Assembly: GCF_039655745.1 (NCBI RefSeq)
Contig: NZ_JBBYXI010000002.1
Span: forward strand, 496,001 to 560,000
DNA: 64,000 bases
Origin: Hohaiivirga grylli
GTDB taxonomy: Bacteria; Pseudomonadota; Alphaproteobacteria; Rhizobiales; Beijerinckiaceae
Direction: 5' to 3'
Both the position numbers and the translations under genes were made by a program. Under the pieces are notes generated by a model. That model was not told where the DNA came from. It did no database searches and was given only the letters and a program-made list of their open reading frames with translations. Shown here one piece after another: positions 43,068-52,547 of this stretch (the stretch's first letter is position 1; each line of letters begins with the position of its first letter).

Positions 43068-44239
43068 TGCGGAAAATTACAATCCTTGGCGCAACCGGGT
43101 CGATTGGCCGTTCCACTGTTGATGTTGTCTCAGAACATCCGGATAAATTTGAAGTTGAAGCCGTTGTCGGTGGTAGCAATGTTGAGACGCTCGCTGAAAC
43201 AGCAAAACGTGTCAAAGCGCGTTGCGCTGTGGTCGCTGATGCGACGAAGCTTGCCGATTTAAAAGAAGCGCTTTCAGATACGGATATTGACTGTGGTGCA
43301 GGTGAGAAGGCTGTTCTTGAGGCTGTCGACCGCCCCGCAGATGTTATTCTTGCGGCCATTGCAGGTACCGCAGGATTGGCTCCAACCTATGCTTCCTTAA
43401 AAAAAGGGCGTCGCATTGCTCTTGCAAATAAGGAAAGCCTTGTATGTGCCGGCCAGTCTTTTATGAAAGCTGCTGCTGCCATTGGAGCAGAGGTCTTTGC
43501 CGTTGATTCTGAACATAATGCTTTGCAACAGGCTTTGATGGCTGGGCAAAGTCAGGATGTAACAATTGCAACAATTACGGCATCTGGCGGTCCATTCCGG
43601 ACATGGTCCCGTGAAGATATTGCCGCAGCTCCGGCTGAGGTGGCGTCTCGTCATCCGGTTTGGGCTATGGGAGCCAAGATTCTTATTGATTCTGCAACAC
43701 TAATGAATAAGGGGCTGGAGCTCATTGAGGCTAGCCATTTGTTTGATCTCAGGGCAGATCAGTTGGATGTTGTTGTACATCCCGACGCAATTGTTCATGC
43801 AATTGCGCAATGGCGGGATGGGGCTGTGACTGCTGGTCTGGCAGCTCCAGATATGCGTATTCCGATAGCTAATGCTCTTGGTTTTGAACGCAGGCTAAAG
43901 ATGCCTTATCCGGTGCTGGATTTTGTCAAGATTTCCCGGTTGAACTTTGAGGCTCCAGACGAAGAACGCTTCCCTTGCCTTAAGCTGGCAAAAGCCGTTC
44001 TGAGGGCCGGTGGGCCGTTACCGGCTGCGATGAATGCCGCGAATGAGGTTGCGGTTGCAGCCTATATGGGTGGGCAGATAAAGTTCTATGATATCTACAC
44101 GCTTGTTGCAGCAGTCTGCTCTGTTTATGCTGGTGAAGGTGTTCGTGCTCCGGCAAGTGTAGAAGATGCCTTGGCTATTCATAATGATGCCACGAAGATG
44201 GCTCAGGAGCATCTTGAGCTAATATTGGCAAAACACTGA
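43067..44239 (+). CDS. dxr: 1-deoxy-D-xylulose 5-phosphate reductoisomerase
   Basis: NADPH-dependent enzyme of the MEP pathway that makes 2-C-methylerythritol 4-phosphate, feeding the isoprenoid precursors used by UppS. 390 residues: ILGATGSIGRSTVDVV (NADPH loop, 5-20), ALANKESLVCAG, AVDSEHNAL and GAKILIDSATLMNKGLELIE (metal and substrate). The ATG overlaps the cdsA stop. Some Brucella use a different reductoisomerase (DRL) in place of Dxr, so a classical Dxr here separates this genome from those. Confidence 0.96.
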   Translation: MRKITILGATGSIGRSTVDVVSEHPDKFEVEAVVGGSNVETLAETAKRVKARCAVVADATKLADLKEALSDTDIDCGAGEKAVLEAVDRPADVILAAIAGTAGLAPTYASLKKGRRIALANKESLVCAGQSFMKAAAAIGAEVFAVDSEHNALQQALMAGQSQDVTIATITASGGPFRTWSREDIAAAPAEVASRHPVWAMGAKILIDSATLMNKGLELIEASHLFDLRADQLDVVVHPDAIVHAIAQWRDGAVTAGLAAPDMRIPIANALGFERRLKMPYPVLDFVKISRLNFEAPDEERFPCLKLAKAVLRAGGPLPAAMNAANEVAVAAYMGGQIKFYDIYTLVAAVCSVYAGEGVRAPASVEDALAIHNDATKMAQEHLELILAKH

Positions 44240-44260
44240 AGAGTTTTGAACTCTTCATTT
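44238..44260 (+). terminator. Hairpin beginning in the dxr stop codon
   Basis: GAAGAGTT at 44238-44245 and AACTCTTC at 44249-44256, exact, with loop TTG; ATTT follows. The 5' arm starts with the last two bases of the TGA stop. The T-run is weak, so termination may be partial. Confidence 0.45.
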
Positions 44261-44308
44261 CAAATGCCTGAAAAATCTTAACCCGATACGGAAAGTGAAC
44301 CGAGCAAT

Positions 44309-45472
44309 ATGATGGATACCCTCAGTTTAATTCTTATGAAGTTGGGTGGCCTCTTTGCCTTTTCAACATTGTTCTATCTGGCAGCATTTATCGCCGTTTT
44401 ATCCGTCATAGTGTTCGTTCACGAATATGGTCACTTCATTGTAGGCCGCTGGTGTGGTGTCGGGGTTGATGAGTTTTCAATTGGTTTTGGCCGTGAAATC
44501 CTCGGCTGGACAGATAAACATGGCACACGCTGGAAAATAAGCTGGCTGCCTCTGGGGGGGTATGTTCGCTTTGTTGGAGATGGTAATGCGGCCAGCGCTC
44601 CCGATAGTGATGCCGGTGCCAGGCTTTCTCCGGAGATGAAAGCGATCAGTCTGCATGCGCAGGCTGCGTGGAAGCGGGCGTTAATTGTGGCTGCGGGGCC
44701 TGTTGCCAATTTTATTTTCGCAATTGCCATTTATAGCGTCTTTTTTGCCGCTTCAGGTAAGGTTGAAGTTGAGCCACGTATTGATATGGTCGTAGAAGGC
44801 GGACGGGCTGAAGAGGCCGGCTTTAAGGCCGGTGACCTCATTCTCTCTATTAATGGCTCAAAAATAACTGACTTTTCTCAGGTTACGCAGAGCGTTGTCA
44901 TTAATGCTGAAGAGCCCATGCACTTTAAAGTAGAGCGTGATGGTGCAGTCGTTGATATCACTGCTGTACCAGCTCTGAAGAAAATCAAGTCTCTGATTGG
45001 TTTTGTTGATGGTGGTCAGCTTGGGTTCCAGGTGGATACCCGGATTGATGGCCGTCTACGATTCATCAAGCTTGGTGTTTTGGATGCAATTGTAGAAGGC
45101 GGAAAAACCACCTGGTCTATTATTGATCAGTCAGTATCCACAGTTGGAAAGCTAATTACGGGAAAAATTTCATTAACGCAGCTCTCCGGACCAGTTGGAA
45201 TCGCGCAAATGACAGGAAAAGTAGCCGAAAGAGGGCTTCTTGACCTGATAGGATTCGCAGCTTTTCTGTCAGTTTCTATTGGAATGGTTAATTTATTGCC
45301 AATACCGGTTCTGGATGGTGGACATTTGCTCTTTTGTATTATTGAGATGATCACCCGAAAGCCTTTAAATGAAAGGGTTCAGGAGTTCGCGTTCAGGGTT
45401 GGGTTGCTGTTGATTTTAGCGGTTTTTGTATTCGCGACAGGGGCCGATTTGATGCGAAATTTTACACAATAA
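44309..45472 (+). CDS. rseP: RseP-type site-2 intramembrane zinc metalloprotease
   Basis: Inner-membrane protease that cuts transmembrane substrates such as anti-sigma factors and signal-peptide remnants. 387 residues. The active site HEYGH is at 38-42 in the first helix, a PDZ domain spans about 140-230 (AEEAGFKAGDLILSINGSKI), and the second active-site segment is PIPVLDGGHLLF near the C-terminus. ATG at 44309 or 44312. The rseP-bamA-lpxD order is widely conserved. In Caulobacter the homologue MmpA acts in cell-cycle proteolysis. Confidence 0.94.
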   Translation: MMDTLSLILMKLGGLFAFSTLFYLAAFIAVLSVIVFVHEYGHFIVGRWCGVGVDEFSIGFGREILGWTDKHGTRWKISWLPLGGYVRFVGDGNAASAPDSDAGARLSPEMKAISLHAQAAWKRALIVAAGPVANFIFAIAIYSVFFAASGKVEVEPRIDMVVEGGRAEEAGFKAGDLILSINGSKITDFSQVTQSVVINAEEPMHFKVERDGAVVDITAVPALKKIKSLIGFVDGGQLGFQVDTRIDGRLRFIKLGVLDAIVEGGKTTWSIIDQSVSTVGKLITGKISLTQLSGPVGIAQMTGKVAERGLLDLIGFAAFLSVSIGMVNLLPIPVLDGGHLLFCIIEMITRKPLNERVQEFAFRVGLLLILAVFVFATGADLMRNFTQ

Positions 45473-45657
45473 GTGCAGATTTGACGTGTCTGACATGCAA
45501 CGCTTGTGAAGAATCCATAGGGTAGAGACCTCTAGATGATTTGCATATTGTCAGAAAATCTGTAGAAACATGGTGAGCTATTCTATCCGGGTAGTCTTTT
45601 CTATCTGGTCTGTGGTGTAATGACCATGGGAACGCAACACAAAAATGGGCTTCGATA

Positions 45658-48045
45658 ATGTCGATGACTAAAATTCGCCGGCGTAACTCGGCTAAAACTG
45701 CTGTCGCTGCTGTTGGTGTGGCTGTCGCCACCATGGCTATGGTTGGCTCTTCTGCCGCCCTGGCTCAGCAGGACGATACGGGAGCACGGCGCGCACGTGC
45801 TGATGCTGTTCGTGGCGGTATGACAGTTAACCGCGTTGTGGTTGAGGGAAGTAAGAAGGTCGAAAAAACGGCTCTTCTTAATGAGCTGCAGGCTCGCCCT
45901 TTTGCACGTGTCACGAATGCAACTCTCGCAGCTGACGTAGAGCGGATTAAAAACATCTACAATCGCGTAGGTCGTGGATATGCTGATGTCAGCTATCGTG
46001 TTGTCGATCTGCCAAATGGCCGTTACGACGTTGTCTTCACCGTTACAGAAGGTGATAAGACAGGCGTTAAGGCGATCAACTTTGTTGGTAATACAAATTA
46101 TTCATCAAGCCGCCTGCGTAGTCTGATGACGACAACGGAAATGAACTTCCTGAGCTTCTTTAAGAACTCAGACGTTTATGATCCGGATCGTCTGGCATCT
46201 GATCAGGAGCTGATCCGTCGCTTCTATCTTAAGAACGGTTATGCTGATTTCCAGATCACATCGGCTGAGGCTTACTTTGATGAGGCTCAGGGTGGTTACA
46301 TTGTGACCATCACTGTTGACGAGGGTCCGCAGTATCGCGTTGGTAACGTGAATGTTGAATCCCGTATGTCTGGTTTGGATGTTTCCAGTGTTGAAGGTGG
46401 TGTTTCCACGTCAACAGGTGATGTCTACAATGCTGACGCTGTTGAGAAATCTGTTCAGGCTATGACCAATACTGCTGCAAAGCAGGGTAATGCGTTTGCT
46501 CAGGTTCGCCCGGTCGGTCAGCGTAATCCAGAAACACATACCGTCGATATCGGTTATGTCGTTGAAGAAGGTCCTCGTGTTTATATCGAGCGTATCAATA
46601 TTCGCGGCAATACACGTACACGTGACTATGTCATTCGTCGTGAATTCGATCTTGGTGAAGGTGATGCTTACAATAAGGTCCTGATGGATCGTGCAGAGCG
46701 TCGTCTGAACAACCTTGGTTACTTCAAGAAGGTTCGTGTTACCAACGAGCCGGGCTCTGGTCCTGACCGTGTGATCGTCAACGTTGATGTTGAAGATCAG
46801 CCAACAGGTTCGTTCTCTGTTTCAGGTGGTTACTCCACTTCTGACGGCTTCATCGGTGAAGTTGCAGTTACAGAGACCAACTTCCTCGGTCGTGGTCAGT
46901 ATGTCCGTGTTGCCGGTTCTATGGGTCAGCGCTCCAAGGGTATCGACTTCTCATTCACCGAACCATATTTCCTTGGCTATCGTATGGCAGCAGGTTTCGA
47001 TCTGTTCTCCAAATATTCTGACGAAACCAAGTACGCACGTTATACAAACCGTATGACAGGTGGTCAGATTCGTTTGGGTCTGCCGATTACGGAAGAAGTT
47101 GCTGTTACATTCCGTTATTCGCTCTACCAGCAGGAAATGAAGATTCCTAACACGCTGAGCGAGCCATATAACGATTGTACAAATCCGATTTACGGTACAA
47201 CAGTCCTAAATTCTGACGGTTCGCCAAATGCTTACTACTGTCAGAATAACGGTGAAGCTTCTCTGGCAATTAAGGAAGCTGTCGGTAAGACGCTGACCTC
47301 GCTTGCTGGTGTTACACTGACATACAACACACTGGATAACACACGTGATCCACGTAATGGTCTGTATGTTGAAGTGAAGCCTGAAGTCGCTGGTCTTGGT
47401 GGTGACTCCAAGTTCTTCCGCGTCACTGGTGATGCCCGTTACTACCGTGAACTGACAGACGATATCGTCGGTATGGTTCGCCTGCAGGGTGGTCACATCC
47501 GCGCCTTCGGTGGTAAGGATCTGCGTATCGTAGATAACTTCTTCTTAGGCCCAACACTGGTTCGTGGTTTTGCTCCATCCGGTATTGGTCCGCGTGATAT
47601 CTCGACGCTTGACTCCGAAGCTAACGCCGTTGGTGGTACAACCTACTTCGGTGGTTCGCTTGAAGCACAGTTCCCAATTCCGTTCCTGCCACGTGAGCTT
47701 GGCCTGAAGGGTGCGGTCTTTGCTGATGCCGGTACATTGTTCAACTATGAGGGCAAGACCTACTTCCCGAATAGTTCGTACAACACACTGCTCGAAGGTT
47801 ATAGCCCAGGTAGCATGTGCTCATACGGAAACACTGGTACAGCACAGAACTGTATCAAGGTGCGTGATAAGAACGTTATTCGTTCCTCGATCGGTGCCTC
47901 GATCCTCTGGAATTCACCACTTGGCCCAATTCGCTTCGACTATGCCTATGCCTTGTCAAAGGATGATGGTGTCAAGGTTGATGGTGTCCGCTACGGTGGT
48001 GATAAGACGCAGGCCTTCCGGTTCTCCGGTGGTACACGCTTCTAA
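45658..48045 (+). CDS. bamA: Outer membrane protein assembly factor BamA (Omp85)
   Basis: Central component of the machine that folds beta-barrels into the outer membrane; it should also insert the two autotransporter barrels of this window. 795 residues: signal peptide 1-36 (cleavage after SSAALA), POTRA domains about 55-395 (first starts VNRVVVEGSKKV), then a 16-strand barrel with FFLGPTLVRGFAPSGIGPRD and the terminal FRFSGGTRF ending in F. No skp gene separates it from lpxD, unlike in gammaproteobacteria. Confidence 0.97.
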   Translation: MSMTKIRRRNSAKTAVAAVGVAVATMAMVGSSAALAQQDDTGARRARADAVRGGMTVNRVVVEGSKKVEKTALLNELQARPFARVTNATLAADVERIKNIYNRVGRGYADVSYRVVDLPNGRYDVVFTVTEGDKTGVKAINFVGNTNYSSSRLRSLMTTTEMNFLSFFKNSDVYDPDRLASDQELIRRFYLKNGYADFQITSAEAYFDEAQGGYIVTITVDEGPQYRVGNVNVESRMSGLDVSSVEGGVSTSTGDVYNADAVEKSVQAMTNTAAKQGNAFAQVRPVGQRNPETHTVDIGYVVEEGPRVYIERINIRGNTRTRDYVIRREFDLGEGDAYNKVLMDRAERRLNNLGYFKKVRVTNEPGSGPDRVIVNVDVEDQPTGSFSVSGGYSTSDGFIGEVAVTETNFLGRGQYVRVAGSMGQRSKGIDFSFTEPYFLGYRMAAGFDLFSKYSDETKYARYTNRMTGGQIRLGLPITEEVAVTFRYSLYQQEMKIPNTLSEPYNDCTNPIYGTTVLNSDGSPNAYYCQNNGEASLAIKEAVGKTLTSLAGVTLTYNTLDNTRDPRNGLYVEVKPEVAGLGGDSKFFRVTGDARYYRELTDDIVGMVRLQGGHIRAFGGKDLRIVDNFFLGPTLVRGFAPSGIGPRDISTLDSEANAVGGTTYFGGSLEAQFPIPFLPRELGLKGAVFADAGTLFNYEGKTYFPNSSYNTLLEGYSPGSMCSYGNTGTAQNCIKVRDKNVIRSSIGASILWNSPLGPIRFDYAYALSKDDGVKVDGVRYGGDKTQAFRFSGGTRF

Positions 48046-48061
48046 TAATCTACTTTCTAAT

Positions 48062-48087
48062 AGGGCGCTGTTTTCAAACAGCGCCCT
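48062..48087 (+). terminator. Perfect hairpin between bamA and lpxD
   Basis: GGGCGCTGTTT at 48063-48073 is exactly complementary to AAACAGCGCCC at 48076-48086, with A/T closing outside. Only TTAAAG follows. It ends 13 bases before the lpxD ATG, so it may also hinder lpxD translation. Partial terminator is the simplest reading. Confidence 0.6.
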
Positions 48088-48099
48088 TAAAGTGTAAAA

Positions 48100-49173
48100 A
48101 TGGTTGAGCCAAACTTTTTCCCACGCGGGGGTGAACTCACGCTTCGCCAGGTGGCGACGTTAGCTCAAGTTGATTTGCCGGATGGCATTGACCCCGAAAA
48201 AATTATAGCGAATGCAGGCCCTTTGGAGACAGCGGGTCCTGATGATGTCGCTTACATGAACAATCCTGGCTATGTTGATATTCTTGCGAATACAAAAGCC
48301 GGTGTTTGTATTGTTTCTCCCCGATTTTCAGCGCGGGTACCTCAGACAACGATAGCGATCGTTACTCCTGATCCGTATCGTGTCTATGCAAGTATTCTTG
48401 CATATATGTATCCAACAGCCGTACGCCCCAGCTCCGTATTTGATGCGACCGGCATTTCCCCGGGATCTTTCGTGCATCCGACAGCGCGTCTTGAACAGGG
48501 TGTGATTGTTGATCCGGGTGCTGTTATTGGTCCCCATGCAGAAGTCGGTGCGGGAACCGTTATTGGTGCCCATAGCGTTATTGGTGCTCATGTTCGTATT
48601 GGCCGTGACTGTTCAATTGGTGCTCAGGTTTCAATCCTGAATGCATTTGTTGGCAATCGTGTCGTTATTTTACCGGGTGCACGTATCGGACAAGATGGTT
48701 TTGGCTTTGCAATGGGTCGAAACGGTCATCTGAAAGTACCTCAGATTGGCCGTGTCATCATTCAGGATGATGTCGATATTGGTGCCAATACAACGATTGA
48801 TCGTGGTGCAAGCCGGGATACCGTTATTGGAGAGGGCACAAAGATTGATAATCTTGTGCAGATTGGACATAACGTATCCATTGGTCGCCATTGTGTGATT
48901 GTTGCTCAGGTCGGTATTGCAGGTTCGTCGACACTGGACGATTTTGTTGTTATCGGCGGGCAGGGCGGTGTCAGTGGACATCGTCACATTGGTGCTGGTG
49001 CGATGATTGCTGGTGGCAGCCATGCGGCTGATGATATACCTGCTGGTGAAAAGTGGGGTGGAACCCCTGCTAAGCCAATGAAAGCATGGATCCGAGAGCT
49101 TCGGGAATTGAAGAAATTAGCTGCAAGCCACGCTGTATCCAGTAAAACAACGTCACAGAGTGATGAAGAGTAA
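48100..49173 (+). CDS. lpxD: UDP-3-O-(3-hydroxyacyl)glucosamine N-acyltransferase
   Basis: Third step of lipid A synthesis: adds a hydroxyacyl chain to the 2-amino group. 357 residues: N-terminal uridine-binding domain (about 1-110), then a left-handed beta-helix of hexapeptide repeats (IGPHAEVGAGTVIGAHSVIG) with the catalytic His region GGQGGVSGHRHIGAG, and a C-terminal helix. No good SD. It lies directly under the hairpin at 48062-48087. Confidence 0.95.
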   Translation: MVEPNFFPRGGELTLRQVATLAQVDLPDGIDPEKIIANAGPLETAGPDDVAYMNNPGYVDILANTKAGVCIVSPRFSARVPQTTIAIVTPDPYRVYASILAYMYPTAVRPSSVFDATGISPGSFVHPTARLEQGVIVDPGAVIGPHAEVGAGTVIGAHSVIGAHVRIGRDCSIGAQVSILNAFVGNRVVILPGARIGQDGFGFAMGRNGHLKVPQIGRVIIQDDVDIGANTTIDRGASRDTVIGEGTKIDNLVQIGHNVSIGRHCVIVAQVGIAGSSTLDDFVVIGGQGGVSGHRHIGAGAMIAGGSHAADDIPAGEKWGGTPAKPMKAWIRELRELKKLAASHAVSSKTTSQSDEE

Positions 49174-49200
49174 TAATTCTATTAGCAAGTGGAAAATTCT

Positions 49201-49662
49201 ATGACGGATTCGCCAAAAAAGCTTGAATCTATTGATATTGTAAAGATTCTGGATCTTTTACCTCACCGCTATCCATTTTTGTTGGTCGACAAGATTATTG
49301 ATATTGATGGTGATGAATCCTGCATTGGCATCAAAAACGTTACCTATAATGAGCCACAGTTCACGGGCCACTTTCCGGCAACACCTATTTTCCCAGGGGT
49401 TCTGCTGATTGAGGCAATGGCACAGACGGCTGGTGCAATTTGTGTGTTTTCAAAGCTTTCAGATGCTGAACGACCAAAGCATGTTTACTTTATGACTATT
49501 GATAAAGTGAAGTTTAGAAAGCCAGTTGTTCCTGGTGATGTCGTTGAATTCCACATGACCAAAATCAATCACCGTCGGAATATGTGGTGGTATCGCGGAG
49601 AGGCCAAAGTTAACGGTGTTCTCGTTTGCGAAGCTGAACTTAGCGCGATGGTTGGCAATTGA
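49201..49662 (+). CDS. fabZ: 3-hydroxyacyl-[acyl-carrier-protein] dehydratase FabZ
   Basis: Cytoplasmic hot-dog-fold dehydratase of fatty acid elongation; it competes with LpxA/LpxD for hydroxyacyl-ACP. 153 residues with LPHRYPFLLVDKI and GHFPATPIFPGVLLIEAMAQ, carrying the catalytic His and Glu. The ATG at 49201 is preferred to the GTG at 49189, which would add four residues. The stop is directly followed by the lpxA ATG. Confidence 0.96.
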   Translation: MTDSPKKLESIDIVKILDLLPHRYPFLLVDKIIDIDGDESCIGIKNVTYNEPQFTGHFPATPIFPGVLLIEAMAQTAGAICVFSKLSDAERPKHVYFMTIDKVKFRKPVVPGDVVEFHMTKINHRRNMWWYRGEAKVNGVLVCEAELSAMVGN

Positions 49663-50475
49663 ATGAGTAATATTGAAATTCATCCCAGCTCTGTTGTTGA
49701 GGCTGGCGCTAAAATTGCTGATGGCGTCAAGATTGGCCCCTTCTGCGTTGTTAGTGCCCAGGCTGAACTTGGCGAAGGATGTGAACTCATCAGCCATGTT
49801 GTTGTTGCCGGTCGTACCAGCATAGGGGCACGCACAAAGGTTTATCCTTTTGCTTCGCTTGGACATCCGCCTCAGGATGTGAAATATGCGGGAGAAGAAA
49901 GCACATTAGTTATCGGCAGTGATTGCACAATCCGTGAAGGCGTAACCATGAATCCGGGTACTGCTCACGGACGCATGACAACAACAGTCGGAAATCATTG
50001 TCTTTTCCTTGCGAACTCTCACGTTGCACATGATTGTGAGATTGGTAATCACGTCATCTTCTCTAATAATGTGATGCCAGCTGGGCACTGCTATATTGGC
50101 GATTACGTGATTGTTGGTGGTGGGGCTGGTATCCATCAGTTTGCACGCATTGGCGCCCATGCCTTCATTGGTGGTATGTCAGCTATTGAAAATGATGTTA
50201 TTCCGTATGGTATGGCTATGGGTAACCGTGCCTATCTTGCCGGGTTGAATATCATTGGTCTCAAGCGTCGTGGATTTTCCCGTGAGGAGATTCATGAATT
50301 GCGTCATGCCTATCGCTTGCTTTTTGCCAATGAAGGCACTCTGTCTGAGCGTGTTGATGATGTTTCTGCAGCTTTTTCCAATCAAAAAATCGTTGCTGAA
50401 ATTCTTGAATTCATTCGCACCAGTAAGGATCGCTCAATCCTGACACCTCGTGATTCAGGTGGCGCTTCGGCATAA
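49663..50475 (+). CDS. lpxA: UDP-N-acetylglucosamine O-acyltransferase
   Basis: First step of lipid A synthesis, 270 residues. Hexapeptide-repeat beta-helix (IHPSSVVEAGAKIADGVKIG onward), catalytic His in LANSHVAHDCEIGNHVIFSN, and a C-terminal helical domain (KRRGFSREEIHELRHAYRLL). It starts directly after the fabZ stop, and its own stop overlaps the lpxI ATG (TAATG), so the three genes are translationally coupled. Confidence 0.97.
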   Translation: MSNIEIHPSSVVEAGAKIADGVKIGPFCVVSAQAELGEGCELISHVVVAGRTSIGARTKVYPFASLGHPPQDVKYAGEESTLVIGSDCTIREGVTMNPGTAHGRMTTTVGNHCLFLANSHVAHDCEIGNHVIFSNNVMPAGHCYIGDYVIVGGGAGIHQFARIGAHAFIGGMSAIENDVIPYGMAMGNRAYLAGLNIIGLKRRGFSREEIHELRHAYRLLFANEGTLSERVDDVSAAFSNQKIVAEILEFIRTSKDRSILTPRDSGGASA

Positions 50476-51332
50476 TGATAAAGCAAACAGACGCACCAAT
50501 TGTCATTTTGGCAGGAGCAGGGCTCTTGCCAGCAACATTGGCTCAGAGAATGCGTTCTGATGGGCAGCCGTTCAAGATGCTCGCTTTCCGTGGATTTGCA
50601 GACAAGGCAACAACGCTGCAGGCTGATCAGGTTCGAGATTTGCTGGATGTTCGCGGTATTTTGGCCTGTCTTAAGGAGTGGACCCCCTCAGGTGTTGTGA
50701 TGGCCGGGGCTGTCCATCGGCCGCGCCCATCCGCACTACTTGGTTCTTTCTCCCTTCTTCTCAATATGAATGAGTTGAAAGAGATTGTTATACGTGGAGA
50801 TGACCACTTGCTGAAAGGTGCCATTGCACTTTTGGAAGATAATGGCTTTCCGGTATTAGGAGCTCATGAAATTGCTCCAGAAATTATGAGCAGTGAGGGT
50901 GTTTTTACGAACCGTCAGCCTTCTGACGAAGAGATGCATTCCATTGCCAGTGGCCTTCAGCTTTTGAATACAATTGCAAAGTTTGATATTGGCCAAGGGC
51001 TTGTTATTGTAAATCAACACGTTCTGGCTATTGAAGGGCCAGAGGGGACAGATAAAATGATCCGTCGTGTTGGTTCATTGCAGAAGAAGAGGCTCTTTGC
51101 ACGTACTGCACCGGCAATCCCCAATAGCGTTTTTATCAAGACTGCCAAAGTCCAGCAGGATCTCCGGATTGATATGCCAACGATTGGCCCACGTACAATT
51201 ATAGAGGCATACAAAGCCGGAATTCGTGGGGTAGCAATTGGTGCTGCAAAAACGCTGATTGTCGATAAAGAGAAAACAATTGAAGAGGCCAATCGCAGGA
51301 ATATGTTCCTGATTGGCGTACCTGTTGACTGA
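50475..51332 (+). CDS. lpxI: UDP-2,3-diacylglucosamine diphosphatase LpxI
   Basis: Hydrolyses UDP-2,3-diacylglucosamine to lipid X; the alphaproteobacterial replacement for LpxH. 285 residues, DUF1009 type: an N-terminal domain (IVILAGAGLLPATLAQRM) and a C-terminal catalytic domain with the GKTDMRVD-like segment DLRIDMPTIGPRTIEA and AGIRGVAIGAAKTLIVDKE. The place between lpxA and lpxB is typical. Confidence 0.93.
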   Translation: MIKQTDAPIVILAGAGLLPATLAQRMRSDGQPFKMLAFRGFADKATTLQADQVRDLLDVRGILACLKEWTPSGVVMAGAVHRPRPSALLGSFSLLLNMNELKEIVIRGDDHLLKGAIALLEDNGFPVLGAHEIAPEIMSSEGVFTNRQPSDEEMHSIASGLQLLNTIAKFDIGQGLVIVNQHVLAIEGPEGTDKMIRRVGSLQKKRLFARTAPAIPNSVFIKTAKVQQDLRIDMPTIGPRTIIEAYKAGIRGVAIGAAKTLIVDKEKTIEEANRRNMFLIGVPVD

Positions 51333-51344
51333 GACTGGCTTAAA

Positions 51345-52511
51345 ATGACCAATTCCCCAAAGCAGACCCGTCGTATCTTTATCGTTGCCGGTGAAGAATC
51401 TGGAGATCAGCTGGGTGGAAAACTTATGCGGGCCCTGAAAGCGCAAAGTCCAGTCCAGATTGAATTCCAGGGTGTTGGTGGTCAGAAGATGATCGCAGAA
51501 GGCATCAAGAGCCTTTTTCCTCTTGAAGATATTGCTGTCATGGGATTTGGCGCTGTCGTAGCACGGTTACGGCTTATTCTTGCACGTATCAAGCAAACGG
51601 CAGAGGCGGTTATTGCTGACAACCCTGATGTGCTGGTCATTATTGATAGCCCTGATTTCACGCATCGGGTTGCCAAACGGGTTCGACAAAAAGCGCCGCA
51701 TATTCCAATCGTGGATTACGTTAGTCCATCTGTCTGGGCTTGGCGGCCGGGGCGCGCCAAAAAGATGCGCGCTTATGTTGATCATGTTATGGCTATCCTG
51801 CCATTCGAGCCTGCTGCTCATAAACGTCTGGATGGTCCGCCATGCAGTTATGTTGGGCACCCGTTAATCGAGCGTATCAGTGAGTTCAGGCCAAAGGACA
51901 ATGAACGGAAGCCAATAGATCATGGGCGGAAACAGCTCATTGTTTTGCCTGGTAGCAGACGTTCAGAGGTCTCTCGTCTTATGGAACCCTTTGGGGAAGC
52001 TGTTGCGTTGCTGGATGCAGAAAACCCCGGAGGCTTTGATGTCATTATTCCGGCTGTTGCGCATCACGCTAGGGAAATTGAGGAGCGTTCCAAGAACTGG
52101 CGGGTGCAGCCTAAGCTCGTATTTGGAGAAGAAGCTAAGCTCGCAGCTTTTAGGGGCGCCCATGCGGCACTGGCGGCCTCTGGAACGGTAACACTGGAGC
52201 TTGCTCTCTCAAAAGTGCCCATGGTTGTTGGCTATAAGGTTTCAAAGTTTGAAGAGCAGCTTCGTTTTCTCGTTAAAGTCGAGTCGATTGTGCTGGCAAA
52301 CCTTGTCTTGCAAAATAAGACCGTACCTGAGTTTATTCAGCAGGACTGTACACCAGAGAAGCTTTCTGCAGCCCTGAGGCCGCTTCTTTCAGATACGCCT
52401 GAGCGTCAGCAGCAACTGGCACAGTTCGACAGGTTGGATGATCTGATGGGAATTGGTGGGGAAGCGCCAAGTGAACGTGCCGCAAGGATTGTTTTAGAGA
52501 CAGCCAGATAA
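51345..52511 (+). CDS. lpxB: Lipid-A-disaccharide synthase
   Basis: Glycosyltransferase that joins lipid X to UDP-diacylglucosamine. 388 residues, GT-B fold (GT19): FIVAGEESGDQLGGKLM near the N-terminus, YVSPSVWAWRPGRAKKM, LLPGSR-like IVLPGSRRSEVSR, and ALAASGTVTLELAL in the nucleotide-binding half. It starts 12 bases after lpxI. Last gene of the block; a bidirectional terminator separates it from convergent gltA. Confidence 0.96.
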   Translation: MTNSPKQTRRIFIVAGEESGDQLGGKLMRALKAQSPVQIEFQGVGGQKMIAEGIKSLFPLEDIAVMGFGAVVARLRLILARIKQTAEAVIADNPDVLVIIDSPDFTHRVAKRVRQKAPHIPIVDYVSPSVWAWRPGRAKKMRAYVDHVMAILPFEPAAHKRLDGPPCSYVGHPLIERISEFRPKDNERKPIDHGRKQLIVLPGSRRSEVSRLMEPFGEAVALLDAENPGGFDVIIPAVAHHAREIEERSKNWRVQPKLVFGEEAKLAAFRGAHAALAASGTVTLELALSKVPMVVGYKVSKFEEQLRFLVKVESIVLANLVLQNKTVPEFIQQDCTPEKLSAALRPLLSDTPERQQQLAQFDRLDDLMGIGGEAPSERAARIVLETAR

Positions 52512-52514
52512 ATT

Positions 52515-52540
52515 AAAAGGGGCCTGAATGGCCCCTTTAT
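52515..52540. terminator. Bidirectional terminator between lpxB and gltA
   Basis: GGGGCC at 52519-52524 pairs with GGCCCC at 52530-52535 around TGAAT. AAAA precedes and TTTA follows, so either transcript ends in a short U-run. Confidence 0.85.
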
Positions 52541-52547
52541 TATTGGA